Shown here: positions 1-8,257 of the stretch, piece after piece | Position numbering within the stretch: position 1 is the stretch's first letter | Layout: each line of letters opens with the position of its first letter | NCBI RefSeq assembly: GCF_009617595.1 | Contig: NZ_WIXK01000004.1 | Coordinates: 348,994 to 412,993 of the forward strand | DNA from: Tritonibacter aquimaris | Lineage (GTDB): Bacteria > Pseudomonadota > Alphaproteobacteria > Rhodobacterales > Rhodobacteraceae | Direction of reading: 5' to 3' | Length of the DNA stretch: 64,000 bases | Made by a program: the position numbers and the translations under genes | The notes under the pieces: generated by a model | Told to the model about the DNA's origin: nothing | Seen by the model: only the letters and a program-made list of their open reading frames with translations | Database searches by the model: none

Positions 1-201
1 ATTGATCTTCTGAAACAGGCGGGGGCACGTGATATTCGCTTTCTCTGCCTGTTGGCTGCGCCCGAAGGTGTTGCGCGCATGAAAGAGGCCCATCCGGATG
101 TGTCAATTGTGACCGCATCGCTGGATCGTCAGCTCAATGAGAAGGGTTATATTCTGCCCGGGCTCGGCGATGCTGGGGATCGGATGTTTGGCACCCAGTA
201 G
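1..201 (+). CDS. upp: Uracil phosphoribosyltransferase, C-terminal part
   Basis: The frame is open from the window edge to a TAG and encodes the last 66 residues of uracil phosphoribosyltransferase, the cytosolic salvage enzyme that makes UMP from uracil and PRPP. The diagnostic C-terminal uracil-binding loop [17 protein letters not shown] is intact, and [17 protein letters not shown] before it also fits the family. The start and the PRPP loop lie outside the window. No clear terminator follows in the 120 bases before the next gene. Identity is secure; only the size of the missing part is unknown. Confidence 0.95.
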   Translation: MDLLKQAGARDIRFLCLLAAPEGVARMKEAHPDVSIVTASLDRQLNEKGYILPGLGDAGDRMFGTQ

Positions 202-259
202 GGCGTGTCAGACGATTGCTAGCCTGCGGTTAAATGGCCATAATCTCGCCATAAAGCGG

Positions 260-274
260 TTAACCACGCTTTAC
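260..274 (+). promoter_or_regulatory. Possible CtrA-like half-site pair upstream of the SPOR gene
   Basis: TTAA, seven bases, then TTAC lies about 50 bases before the SPOR-protein start, close to the alphaproteobacterial CtrA consensus TTAA-N7-TTAA. A second GGTTAA lies about 30 bases upstream. The motif is short and imperfect, so this is only a candidate. Confidence 0.2.
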
Positions 275-324
275 TCAGATTCGCTTTTCAGGCATTCTGT
301 GCCCATATTTAGTGGGGCACAGGC

Positions 325-1614
325 ATGAAACTAACAAGAATTATTGCTCTCGCCATAATTGCAGGCTCCCTGAGCAGTCAGAGCGGATTTGCACAATCCT
401 CGCGCGGCGCGAGCGCACCGGCCGAGGTGCCGCCCGCGTCCTTTAAGGGGCGGCAATATGTTGACAGTCGTGGTTGTGTTTACATCCGCGCAGGTATTGA
501 TGGCGCGGTAAACTGGGTGCCACGGGTTGAACGCAACCGCCGCCAGATCTGCGGGTTTGAGCCAACAAATATTGCAGGCTCTGCTGCGCCTGTTCGACGC
601 GCCACTGCAAGCGCGGGGCCTGAATTGATTACCTTGCCGAGTGCGGATCAGCCTTCTGCGCAAACAGCGGCCCAACCTGCTGCTCAAACCCCTGTTAAAA
701 CGCCGGTGAATACACAGGCTGCTGTTGTCAGCCGCCAAAAACCACGACGTGTTGCGCCTGCACCGGTGGTGAGAACCACCGCAAAACCTGCGCCTGTACG
801 TGTGGAACGCCAGCCGGTGCGGCGCGCAGTGCCTGTGGTTGTCACGCCTGATCCGCAGCCAGCCCCGATTGGGCCGGGCGGATGCCGCGGGCTTTCTGAC
901 ATCAGCCGACAGTATACCAATCAGACCGATGTGCGCTGCGGCCCTCAGGTGGAATCGCCAGTGACCTATGGTCAGCGCTCTTCGTTGCAATTGGCGCCGA
1001 ACACGCGGGTTCTGCCTGCGCATCTTCATACCGCGCGCCAGCAGGCCGCTGATGTGGAAGTGCCCGAAGGCTATCGCGTGGTTTGGCAAGATGGGCGGCT
1101 TAATCCGCGCCGCGCAGAACAGGCGCTGTATCCCGGTGGGTTTGCCTCAGACGGGCAGCCACCCGTTGGCTATGTTGCAACGCCAGATTCGATTGAACGC
1201 CATAACCCCCAACGTGCTGTGGGCACTGCAACCGGAGCAAGCACGATGGCCCAAGTCTGGAATAGCGATCTGCCGCGCAGCTTAAAACCTGTTGTGGCCG
1301 AACCCGTCATCACCGTGAAAAACCGGTATCAAACCCAGCCGCAACATTTGGGTTTCCTCTCTGCTGAGGCAAGCGCGGCGTTGGATCAACCGAGCCGCTA
1401 CATTCGCGCGGGTGTTTTTGAAACCGATGCGGCGGCGGCCTCTGCCAAAGCCAGGCTGCAGGCACGCGGACTGAAGGTGCGGATGGGGCGCGTCACACGC
1501 AAAGGCCAGGCCTATCCGGTGGTTCTTGTGGGGCCATTTGCCGGAAATGACGCAGATAAAGCACTGCAGCACGTGCGCGCGGCTGGTTTTTCCCGCGCCC
1601 GTCTGAGCAAATGA
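325..1614 (+). CDS. Secreted SPOR-domain protein
   Basis: This 429-residue protein begins with a signal peptide (basic start, hydrophobic core, cleavage probably after FAQ near residue 24). The middle, roughly residues 90-190, is a low-complexity Ala/Pro/Val/Arg-rich linker. The last 75 residues, from SRYIRAGVFETDAAA to the end, form a SPOR domain, which in known proteins binds denuded peptidoglycan glycans at the division septum. It should therefore act in the periplasm, probably anchored by neither lipid nor membrane helix. It is monocistronic: upp ends about 120 bases upstream and a hairpin follows. The N-terminal region with paired Cys residues (SRGCVYIR and RRQICGFEP) is not a family I can name. 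Role in division is inferred from SPOR alone. Confidence 0.85.
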   Translation: MKLTRIIALAIIAGSLSSQSGFAQSSRGASAPAEVPPASFKGRQYVDSRGCVYIRAGIDGAVNWVPRVERNRRQICGFEPTNIAGSAAPVRRATASAGPELITLPSADQPSAQTAAQPAAQTPVKTPVNTQAAVVSRQKPRRVAPAPVVRTTAKPAPVRVERQPVRRAVPVVVTPDPQPAPIGPGGCRGLSDISRQYTNQTDVRCGPQVESPVTYGQRSSLQLAPNTRVLPAHLHTARQQAADVEVPEGYRVVWQDGRLNPRRAEQALYPGGFASDGQPPVGYVATPDSIERHNPQRAVGTATGASTMAQVWNSDLPRSLKPVVAEPVITVKNRYQTQPQHLGFLSAEASAALDQPSRYIRAGVFETDAAAASAKARLQARGLKVRMGRVTRKGQAYPVVLVGPFAGNDADKALQHVRAAGFSRARLSK

Positions 1615-1619
1615 TTGTT

Positions 1620-1649
1620 CTACGCCGCTCTGAAATTGGGGCGGCGTAG
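1620..1649. terminator. Hairpin between convergent genes
   Basis: CTACGCCGC (1620-1628) pairs perfectly with GCGGCGTAG (1641-1649) across a 12-base loop, directly between the converging SPOR gene and the next minus-strand gene. There is no uridine tract on either side, so it may be a weak bidirectional terminator. Confidence 0.5.
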
Positions 1650-1651
1650 CT

Positions 1652-2668
1652 TCAGCTGCAGATGTTTTGCAGCTGCACCCATTGCTGATCGTTTAACAAA
1701 GGCTCCACTTCCCGGTTCGCCAGCGGATCTGCCTCAATCAGCCCCAATGTTGTTTCCCCAGTAATATCAAGCGCATAGGCATAGGGTGACGATGGCAATG
1801 CGGATTGCGTGAATTCGGCCAGTATAGCCGCTTCGCTCAGCTCAGGGCGTGGTTCCGTCAGGGCGTATTCGGCGTAGGCATCCAGCGTTTCGCGGCGCAG
1901 CTCGCCAGTGGTCAGCAGGTGAAATGCGGCAGGCAGCCCGCCAACAGACAGCAATGACATCAAAGGATCTTCAGCCTTTGCACGGCCGCGTTCTACCAAA
2001 ATCGCCCCGGCCGCAATTGCGGGATCCTCATAATCTTCAAAAAAGCTGCTGTTTAACAGATAGATGCCGCCGGGCAGGGCAAGGCTGGTGGCAACGCCTT
2101 CGCGCAGGACAATGATCTTGCGTACATCGGTGCGGTGCGCGAGGCGATCCAGCAACGGCAATGTCGCGGGTGAAATACAGGCCTGACCAGACAGGCGCTC
2201 GATCCGGCCCAAAAGCGCCTGCCCAATGGCTTTGCGGTTGATGTCAGACACAACAGAAAGCGCGTGGCGCTGCAGCGCATTGGGCAGCCATGTCACCGCG
2301 AGTGTACCAAGCACGGCAATCACACCCAGCCCACCAAACAGGCGCAACCGGCCGGGGCGTGGGCGGGCGCGTTCAATCGCTGCGTGCACCTTTTCGATCG
2401 CCTCAAGCATGGTGGTTTCACCGGCGTCGATTTCAAGCGTCTCGTCTGCATCGCTTGCGGGGCTGAACAGGGCAGGGAGCTGGCCCGGGTTCTGACGCAC
2501 AAGCGCAGCCAAAGACCAATGTGCCAACGGGCGGTCCTGTAGATCGGTGATGGTCAGCGTTGCCTCACCAACGGATACAATCACATCGCGGCGTTGCGCA
2601 TCGGCAGTGGCACGCCAGACCCCGGCAGCTTCGAGCCGCTGAAATTTTTTGAGTGCTGTTAAGGCCAT
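1652..2668 (-). CDS. Membrane protein with M48-like fold lacking the zinc motif
   Basis: The protein has 338 residues from the ATG at 2668; a longer in-frame extension would run into the divergent sulfotransferase and is not credible. It has a cytoplasmic N-terminal region of about 105 residues, one membrane helix at about 108-128, and a C-terminal domain. In that domain ALPGGIYLLNSSFFEDYEDP (about 197-216) resembles the PGG-IYV-loop and helix that precede the active site in M48 metallopeptidases, but the place where HExxH should be reads ILVERGRAK (223-231), with no histidines. It therefore looks like a non-catalytic M48 relative, or a distant look-alike. The gene is alone, divergent from the sulfotransferase. 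Function unknown; the fold assignment is by eye. Confidence 0.6.
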   Translation of the reverse strand: MALTALKKFQRLEAAGVWRATADAQRRDVIVSVGEATLTITDLQDRPLAHWSLAALVRQNPGQLPALFSPASDADETLEIDAGETTMLEAIEKVHAAIERARPRPGRLRLFGGLGVIAVLGTLAVTWLPNALQRHALSVVSDINRKAIGQALLGRIERLSGQACISPATLPLLDRLAHRTDVRKIIVLREGVATSLALPGGIYLLNSSFFEDYEDPAIAAGAILVERGRAKAEDPLMSLLSVGGLPAAFHLLTTGELRRETLDAYAEYALTEPRPELSEAAILAEFTQSALPSSPYAYALDITGETTLGLIEADPLANREVEPLLNDQQWVQLQNICS

Positions 2669-2798
2669 GCTGCGCTGCTCAAGGATTATAGTTGTTTGAC
2701 AAAACCCTAACACAGCTGCAAATGCCGCCGCAAATGGCTTTGCACTGCAGGATGGGTTGTAACTGGTGTTTATCGCGCCTGTGGCATAGCGTGCCCCC

Positions 2799-3467
2799 AT
2801 GATCTTGTCGCGCGGCCGCTCATATCTGTTTATCCATATTCCCAAGACGGGTGGCACGGCATTGGCGCTGGCGCTTGAAGCGCGGGCAATGGCAGATGAC
2901 ATGATGCTGGGCGACACGCCCAAGGCGATGAAGCGCCGTCGCAGATTGCGTGATGTGAAAACACGCGGACGGCTGTGGAAACATTCAACCCTTGCGGATC
3001 TGGAAGGGCTGCTGCCAGCAGATGAAATGCGCGCCTTGTTTACCTTTACATTGGTGCGCAACCCCTGGGATCGGATGGTCAGCTATTACAATTGGCTTCA
3101 ATCGCAAAGCTTTGATCATCCCGCGGTCGGGCTCGCGCAGCGGCACAGTTTCGCCAGTTTCCTACAGCAGCCGCTGGTGCAGGCATCCTTTCGCGCCTCC
3201 CCAGCGCCGAGCTATGTGACAGCGTCAGATGGCGAAGAACGCTGTGATCTTTTTATTCGACTGGAACATTTCAAGCAGGACGCAGCACCGCTGTTTTCAC
3301 ATCTTGGCTTTGACCTAAAATTACCGCGTGCAAATCAAAGCGACAGGGCGCGCGACTGGCGGCCGTATTATACGGATGACGCCGCCGAATGTGTTCAAAA
3401 CCTTTGCCGGGTAGAAATTGAACGATTTGAATACTCTTTTAACGATTTGCCCTTAACACAGTTGTAG
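2799..3467 (+). CDS. Sulfotransferase family 2-type protein
   Basis: This 222-residue protein carries both PAPS-binding signatures of carbohydrate-type sulfotransferases: HIPKTGGT at residues 13-20 (5'-phosphosulfate loop) and TLVRNPWDRMVSYY at about 84-97 (3'-phosphate site). Such enzymes move sulfate from PAPS to a sugar hydroxyl, often on surface polysaccharide. It has no signal peptide and should be cytoplasmic. The Hint-domain gene follows after 59 bases on the same strand and may be co-transcribed, with a strong terminator after it. The acceptor cannot be told; no polysaccharide gene cluster is adjacent. Confidence 0.85.
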   Translation: MILSRGRSYLFIHIPKTGGTALALALEARAMADDMMLGDTPKAMKRRRRLRDVKTRGRLWKHSTLADLEGLLPADEMRALFTFTLVRNPWDRMVSYYNWLQSQSFDHPAVGLAQRHSFASFLQQPLVQASFRASPAPSYVTASDGEERCDLFIRLEHFKQDAAPLFSHLGFDLKLPRANQSDRARDWRPYYTDDAAECVQNLCRVEIERFEYSFNDLPLTQL

Positions 3468-3526
3468 GACTTTTGGCGCGCACCCGATGTGCAGGCCAAA
3501 ACACCCGCAAGATTGATGAGGGCAAG

Positions 3527-4213
3527 ATGCTGGATTGGTTGTTCAAACGAATGGATGGCGCGCTGGGAGACCGGCTTTCAGGCAACGCGCGTCTGGTCAA
3601 TACAGGCACGGGTGGGTTGCTGGCTGGCACGCATGTGGCGTCAAACCTTGGCTGGCGCCCCGTCGAAGCACTGGCGGTCGGCGATCAGGTCCTTACTTTT
3701 GATCATGGTATGCAGGTGATCACCGGGCTGCAGCGTGACACGCTGGTTGCGGGTTCGGGCGCGGTGACAGCATTGCGCGCGCCTGTCTATATTCCTGCGG
3801 ATGCGCTTTTTAATCGTGCGCCCATGTGGGTGATGCCGGATCAGGGTGTCTTGATCGAAAGTGATCTGCTTGAACAGCAATTTGGTGATCCGTTTGCGAT
3901 TGTTCCAGCCTGCACGCTTGATGGCTATCGTGGTATTGAACGTGTGCGCCCCGGCGCACGAATGGAGCTGATCCGGCCACAGTTTTCCGGCGATGAAGTA
4001 ATCTATGCCGAGGCAGGCGCAATGGCGTATTGCCCGGCTGAAATTGATCTTTTGGATTATTGCGAAGCAGCGCAACAAGGGCTGTATCGGGTGCTTTCGG
4101 CGTCAGACGCACGCACCGTGATCGTTGATATGATCTCCCAAGAAGAAAACCCGCACGCAGATCTGCCCTTTATGACGCCGGACGCGCCGGGCACACACCC
4201 GGATCTGCGATGA
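3527..4213 (+). CDS. Hint-domain protein
   Basis: The 228-residue protein starts at an ATG behind GAGGGCAAG, preferred to an earlier start with no ribosome site. After a short lead-in, residues of about 24-160 resemble the Hint_2 domain (hedgehog/intein fold) common in Rhodobacteraceae: LLAGTHVASNLGWRPVEALA then VGDQVLTFDHG is the typical first strand pair, followed by a strand-rich region with VMPDQGVLIESDLLEQ. The family's usual position for a self-splicing Cys or Ser is not obvious, so autoprocessing is doubtful. Hint domains in this clade usually sit in RTX-like or secreted proteins, but no signal peptide or calcium repeats are visible here. Linked to the sulfotransferase only by position. 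Confidence 0.7.
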   Translation: MLDWLFKRMDGALGDRLSGNARLVNTGTGGLLAGTHVASNLGWRPVEALAVGDQVLTFDHGMQVITGLQRDTLVAGSGAVTALRAPVYIPADALFNRAPMWVMPDQGVLIESDLLEQQFGDPFAIVPACTLDGYRGIERVRPGARMELIRPQFSGDEVIYAEAGAMAYCPAEIDLLDYCEAAQQGLYRVLSASDARTVIVDMISQEENPHADLPFMTPDAPGTHPDLR

Positions 4214-4224
4214 TGTAATTTCAA

Positions 4225-4242
4225 GTCGGCGGCACAGCCGAC
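4225..4242. terminator. Small hairpin after the Hint gene
   Basis: GTCGGC and GCCGAC form a perfect 6-bp stem 11 bases after the stop, without a T tract. It precedes the stronger terminator at 4277 and may only help stop transcription. Confidence 0.3.
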
Positions 4243-4276
4243 ATTAGGCAAGACCGAGCAGTCTTTGGCCCAATAT

Positions 4277-4321
4277 GCAGCAGCCTAGCGGTAGAAAAAC
4301 CAACGCTAAGCTGCTGCTTTT
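4277..4321 (+). terminator. Strong intrinsic terminator
   Basis: GCAGCAGC-c-TAGCG (4277-4290) pairs with CGCTA-a-GCTGCTGC (4104-numbered arm at 4304-4317), a 13-bp stem with a single internal mismatch, followed by TTTT. It ends the sulfotransferase/Hint transcription unit just before the converging fadJ. Confidence 0.85.
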
Positions 4322-4355
4322 ATGCGTAGATATGGCGCGCAGTTGCCGCAGTTGC

Positions 4356-6554
4356 TCAGGCAGATTTCTTTTCCGGGTCAAAACGGCGATAGAAACTCTG
4401 CCCCTTCGCGGCCATATCGCGCAAAAGATCCGGGCAGCTAAACCGCTCGCCATAGGTTTCAGACAGCTGATCGCAGCGCGCCGCCGCATAAGGCGTGCCG
4501 ATGATATCAAGCCAGGAAAGCGGCCCGCCCGACCAAGGGGCAAAACCCCAGCCAAGGATTGCGCCTACGTCGCCTTCGCGAATGTCCATCAGCACATTTT
4601 CCTCAAGCGCCCGCACAGCTTCGAGCACTTGTGCAAACATCAGCCGCTCTTGCACTTCGATCAGATCGGGTTGTGCGGTTGCTGGTGGGTATTGATCAGA
4701 AAGCCCTTTCCAATACTCCACGCGCTTGCCTTTGGCGTCATAGTCAAAGAAACCCTTGCCCGCTTTGCGCCCCAGACGTCCCTGTTCTTCCATCCAGAAG
4801 ATCAGATCATCCGCTGGGCTGTCTGGGTAGGCGTCGCCCATCGCAGCCTTGGTTGCGCGGGCGATCTTTGCACCCAGATCAATGGATGTCTCATCCGTCA
4901 GTTGCAGCGGACCCACCGGAAAGCCAAGCTGGCGCGCCGCATTGTCGATCAGCGCCGGGGATACCCCTTCGGTGATCATCCGCAGCCCTTCGTTGAGGTA
5001 AGGCAGGATACAGCGGTTTGCGTAGAAAAACCGCGCATCATTCACCACAATCGGTGTCTTGCGGATCTGGCGCACATAATCCAGCGCCTTCGCCACCGCG
5101 CGTGCACCGGTGTCTTTGCCTTTGATGATCTCCACCAAAAGCATTTTTTCAACCGGCGAGAAGAAGTGAATGCCAATGAACTGATCTGCGCGCGCCGAGG
5201 CTTTTGCAAGTTCAGAGATTGGCAGGGTTGAAGTGTTGGAGGCAAAAATGCAGTCCTCCGGGATGATCGCCTCAACCTTTTGGGTCATCTCTGCCTTGAC
5301 CTTGGGGTCTTCAAACACTGCCTCAATGATCAGATCGCAGCCTTTAAGTGCGTTCAGATCCGCTGTTGCGCTGATCTGCGCAAGCATAGCCTCTTTTTGT
5401 TCCGGCGTGGTTTTGCCGCGTTTGATGCCTTTGTCAGCGTAATCCGCTGCATAAGATTTGCCCCGGTCGGCAGCGTCCTGATCTCGGTCGATCAACACGA
5501 CCTCAATACCCGCCTGGGCCGAGACCAACGCAATGCCCGCTCCCATCATGCCCGCGCCCAGAACGCCAATTTTCTTGACGTTTTGATCGGCAATATCGCT
5601 GGGGCGTACTGCACCTTTTTCCAGCGCCTGTTTGTTCAAAAACAGCGAACGGATCATCGCCGAAGAAGATGGGTTCATCAAAATATGGGTGAACCAGCGT
5701 GCCTCAATCTTGAGGGCGGTGTCGAAATCAACCAGGGCACCCTCATAGATGGCTGACAGCAGCGCTTTGGCGGCGGGGAATGCTCCTTGCGTCTGCGCGT
5801 TCACCATGGCTGAGGCGCCAACAAAATTCATGAAGCCTGCCGGTTGATACGGCGCGCCACCGGGCAATTTGAACCCTTTGGCATCCCAGGGTTTTACGAT
5901 GTCGGCGGCGCTGGCATTCAGCACCCAGTCTTTTGCGGCGGCCAGCGGATCATCAGCGAGCGCATCCACAAGGCTTGCACCTTTGGCTTTCTTTGGCTCC
6001 ATCATCTTGCCTTCAAGCAAGACTGGCGCCGAGGCCACGGCCCCAACCATCCGCACATAACGCGTGGTGCCGCCACAGCCCGGGAAGAGACCAACCATGA
6101 TTTCCGGCAGACCGATTTTGGCCTTTGGGTTTGTGGTCATCACCCGGTGATGACAGGCGAGCGCGATTTCCGTGCCAATGCCCGCACAGGTGCCATTGAT
6201 CGCCACTGCGACCGGCTTGCCACCTTTGTTGGTTTTCGGCTCCATCCCGGCGCGTTCCAATTTGCGCAGGATACGGTGGCCTTCCATGGTGAAATCAAAC
6301 AGGCCTTGTGCTGGGGTGTCACCAGACTCTTCGCGGATCGAGGCCAAAACATTCAGATCCATGCCCCCGGCAAAGTCTTTTTTTCCAGATGTAAGCACGA
6401 GGCCTTTGACCGCGTCATCCGAAAGGGCCTGATCAATAAATCCCTCAACCAGCTCCAGCGCTTCGCGGGTGAGCACGTTCATTGATTTTCCGGGTGCATC
6501 CCAAGTGATAACCGCAACACCATCACCATCGATGTCATAGGTAAAATCGCTCAT
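4356..6554 (-). CDS. fadJ: FadJ/FadB-type 3-hydroxyacyl-CoA dehydrogenase and enoyl-CoA hydratase
   Basis: This 732-residue bifunctional alpha subunit hydrates trans-2-enoyl-CoA and oxidises 3-hydroxyacyl-CoA with NAD in fatty-acid beta-oxidation. The N-terminal crotonase domain shows FAGGMDLNVL, NGTCAGIGTEIALACHHRVM with the first catalytic Glu, and LPEIMVGLFPGCGGTTRYV with the second. From about residue 325 the dehydrogenase domain begins with VLGAGMMGAGIALVSAQAG (Rossmann loop), then NTSTLPISEL and GIHFFSPVEKMLLVEIIKG with the catalytic His. Length is normal. Its ATG overlaps the cupin stop by 4 bases (ATGA), so it is the last gene of a thiolase-cupin-fadJ operon, which supports a trifunctional complex with the thiolase. 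Confidence 0.96.
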   Translation of the reverse strand: MSDFTYDIDGDGVAVITWDAPGKSMNVLTREALELVEGFIDQALSDDAVKGLVLTSGKKDFAGGMDLNVLASIREESGDTPAQGLFDFTMEGHRILRKLERAGMEPKTNKGGKPVAVAINGTCAGIGTEIALACHHRVMTTNPKAKIGLPEIMVGLFPGCGGTTRYVRMVGAVASAPVLLEGKMMEPKKAKGASLVDALADDPLAAAKDWVLNASAADIVKPWDAKGFKLPGGAPYQPAGFMNFVGASAMVNAQTQGAFPAAKALLSAIYEGALVDFDTALKIEARWFTHILMNPSSSAMIRSLFLNKQALEKGAVRPSDIADQNVKKIGVLGAGMMGAGIALVSAQAGIEVVLIDRDQDAADRGKSYAADYADKGIKRGKTTPEQKEAMLAQISATADLNALKGCDLIIEAVFEDPKVKAEMTQKVEAIIPEDCIFASNTSTLPISELAKASARADQFIGIHFFSPVEKMLLVEIIKGKDTGARAVAKALDYVRQIRKTPIVVNDARFFYANRCILPYLNEGLRMITEGVSPALIDNAARQLGFPVGPLQLTDETSIDLGAKIARATKAAMGDAYPDSPADDLIFWMEEQGRLGRKAGKGFFDYDAKGKRVEYWKGLSDQYPPATAQPDLIEVQERLMFAQVLEAVRALEENVLMDIREGDVGAILGWGFAPWSGGPLSWLDIIGTPYAAARCDQLSETYGERFSCPDLLRDMAAKGQSFYRRFDPEKKSA

Positions 6555-7036
6555 GTGTCCTCTCCGGTTTGTTCTGTTGTCAGCGCGCTGCCGTCTTTGC
6601 GGGTGAATTCAAAATCGCCACCGGCAAATTTCACCATCAGATCCAGATCTGAATAAAAAGCCGTTTCCGTCTCGGTCCGAGTGCCGATTACAAGAAAGCT
6701 CGCGGTGTCATTGGTATTGTTGATAAAGTGATGTCCGTTTTCTTCGCCCGCTGGGAAAGTGGCGCAATCGCCGGGGGCCATGTCATGCGCGCCGTCATCA
6801 TCGACCAGGGTACAAATACCAGCAGTGACCATGACAAATTCATCTTGGTTCATGTGGTAATGACGCAAGGAAGAGGCGGTACCAGGGGCCAAATGGACCA
6901 GATTGGCTCCAAATTGGCTGAGCCCACCAGCATCACCCAGACGCTGGGTGCTGCGCCCCTCGCAAGGGGCTGAGAGTTTGCCGGGATAGGTCGCACCGTG
7001 CCGGGTTGGGATTTTGGAAAGATCAAGCTTTGGCAT
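6551..7036 (-). CDS. Cupin-domain protein
   Basis: A 161-residue single-domain cupin. The first metal motif reads LRHYHMNQDEFVMV with the two His and the Glu, and the second PAGEENGHHFIN supplies the last His, so a bound metal is likely. The family is too broad to name a substrate. The start overlaps the thiolase stop by one base (TGATG) and the stop overlaps fadJ by four, an arrangement that implies translational coupling and a role tied to beta-oxidation, for example sensing or processing of an acyl or hydroxy acid. That role is inference. Confidence 0.85.
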   Translation of the reverse strand: MPKLDLSKIPTRHGATYPGKLSAPCEGRSTQRLGDAGGLSQFGANLVHLAPGTASSLRHYHMNQDEFVMVTAGICTLVDDDGAHDMAPGDCATFPAGEENGHHFINNTNDTASFLVIGTRTETETAFYSDLDLMVKFAGGDFEFTRKDGSALTTEQTGEDT

Positions 7037-8247
7037 CAGACCCTCTCAATCACAGTGGCTGCGCCCATACCCGAGGCGATGCAAAGCGTGGCTAGGCCAC
7101 ATTCTTTGTCCTGACGTTCCAGCTCATCCAGCAGGGTGCCGATGATGATCGCGCCGGTGGCCCCCAGCGGATGCCCCATGGCAATGGAGCCGCCGTTTAC
7201 ATTGACAATCGCGGGATCGACCTGAAACGCCTGTTGGAAGCGCAGGACAACAGATGCAAAAGCTTCGTTGACCTCAAAAAGATCAATGTCGCTGATGCTC
7301 ATGCCGGTATCGGCAAGGATTTTTTCAGTCACTGGAACCGGCCCGGTCAGCATAATGGTTGGATCAGAGCCGATCTTGGCTGAGGCTTTGATGCGGGCGC
7401 GCGGTTTCAGCCCATGGGCTTCACCAAATGCCTTATCGCCAACCAAAAGCGCGGCAGCGCCATCCACAATGCCCGACGAATTGCCAGCATGGTGGATATG
7501 GTTGATCTTCTCCAGATGCGGGTATTTCAGCATGGCCACCTTATCAAAACCCGGCATCTGTTCGCCGATCATCTGGAAGGCTGGGTTCAGTTTTGCAAGC
7601 GCGTCCATATCGGTTCCGGGGCGCATGTATTCATCCCGTTCCAGAATGGTGAGCCCGTTTTGATCCATCACGGGGATGATCGATCTTTCAAACCGATTGT
7701 CAGCCCAGGCCGCGGCAGCGCGGCGTTGGGATTCAACCGCAAATGCATCAGCCTCATCGCGGCTGAAGCCATACTCAGTCGCGATAATATCAGCAGAAAT
7801 CCCCTGTGGGACAAAATAGCTTTCCATTGCAAGGCTTGGATCAACCGCAATGGCGGCACCGTCCGATCCCATCGGAACCCGGCCCATCATTTCGACACCA
7901 CCCGCAATATAGGCCTGACCTGCACCCCCTTTGATCTGGTTTGCGGCAAGGTTTACCGCTTCAAGGCCCGAGGCGCAGAAACGGTTGATGGAGAGGCCGG
8001 GAATGGCCTCATCCAGATCAGATGCAAGCACCGCCGAGCGGGCAAGACAGCCACCTTGCTCCATGACCTGGGTGACATTGCCCCAGATCACATCCTCTAC
8101 CACATGCCCCTCAAGCCCGTTGCGCGATTTCAACGCATTCAGCGTCAGCGCAGACAGGCGCAGCGCTGAAACCTCATGGAGCGCACCATCTTTGCGGCCC
8201 TTGCCGCGCGGGGTGCGAACTGCGTCATAGATAAAGGCGTCTGTCAT
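7036..8247 (-). CDS. fadA: Acetyl-CoA acyltransferase (thiolase)
   Basis: The 403-residue thiolase cleaves 3-ketoacyl-CoA with CoA to acetyl-CoA and a shortened acyl-CoA. NRFCASGLEAVNLAANQI holds the nucleophilic Cys near residue 90, NVNGGSIAMGHPLGATGA the catalytic His, and LCIASGMGAATVIE the C-terminal Cys. Two ATG codons stand together; the second is chosen because AAGGA lies 7 bases before it, the first only 4. It is upstream of the cupin and fadJ, so it is the beta subunit of the FadBA-like pair, and follows the glutathione transferase gene after a few bases. A biosynthetic thiolase is possible but less likely in this setting. Confidence 0.95.
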   Translation of the reverse strand: MTDAFIYDAVRTPRGKGRKDGALHEVSALRLSALTLNALKSRNGLEGHVVEDVIWGNVTQVMEQGGCLARSAVLASDLDEAIPGLSINRFCASGLEAVNLAANQIKGGAGQAYIAGGVEMMGRVPMGSDGAAIAVDPSLAMESYFVPQGISADIIATEYGFSRDEADAFAVESQRRAAAAWADNRFERSIIPVMDQNGLTILERDEYMRPGTDMDALAKLNPAFQMIGEQMPGFDKVAMLKYPHLEKINHIHHAGNSSGIVDGAAALLVGDKAFGEAHGLKPRARIKASAKIGSDPTIMLTGPVPVTEKILADTGMSISDIDLFEVNEAFASVVLRFQQAFQVDPAIVNVNGGSIAMGHPLGATGAIIIGTLLDELERQDKECGLATLCIASGMGAATVIERV

Positions 8248-8257
8248 CATCTTTTCC

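Noticed and set aside
2669..3061. Upstream extension of the M48-like gene
   Set aside because: It would run over the divergent sulfotransferase start and its signature loop, and has no family similarity. The ATG at 2668 suits the protein.
4275..5231. 318-codon plus-strand frame opposite fadJ
   Set aside because: It lies wholly opposite conserved coding sequence and its product has no recognisable domain.
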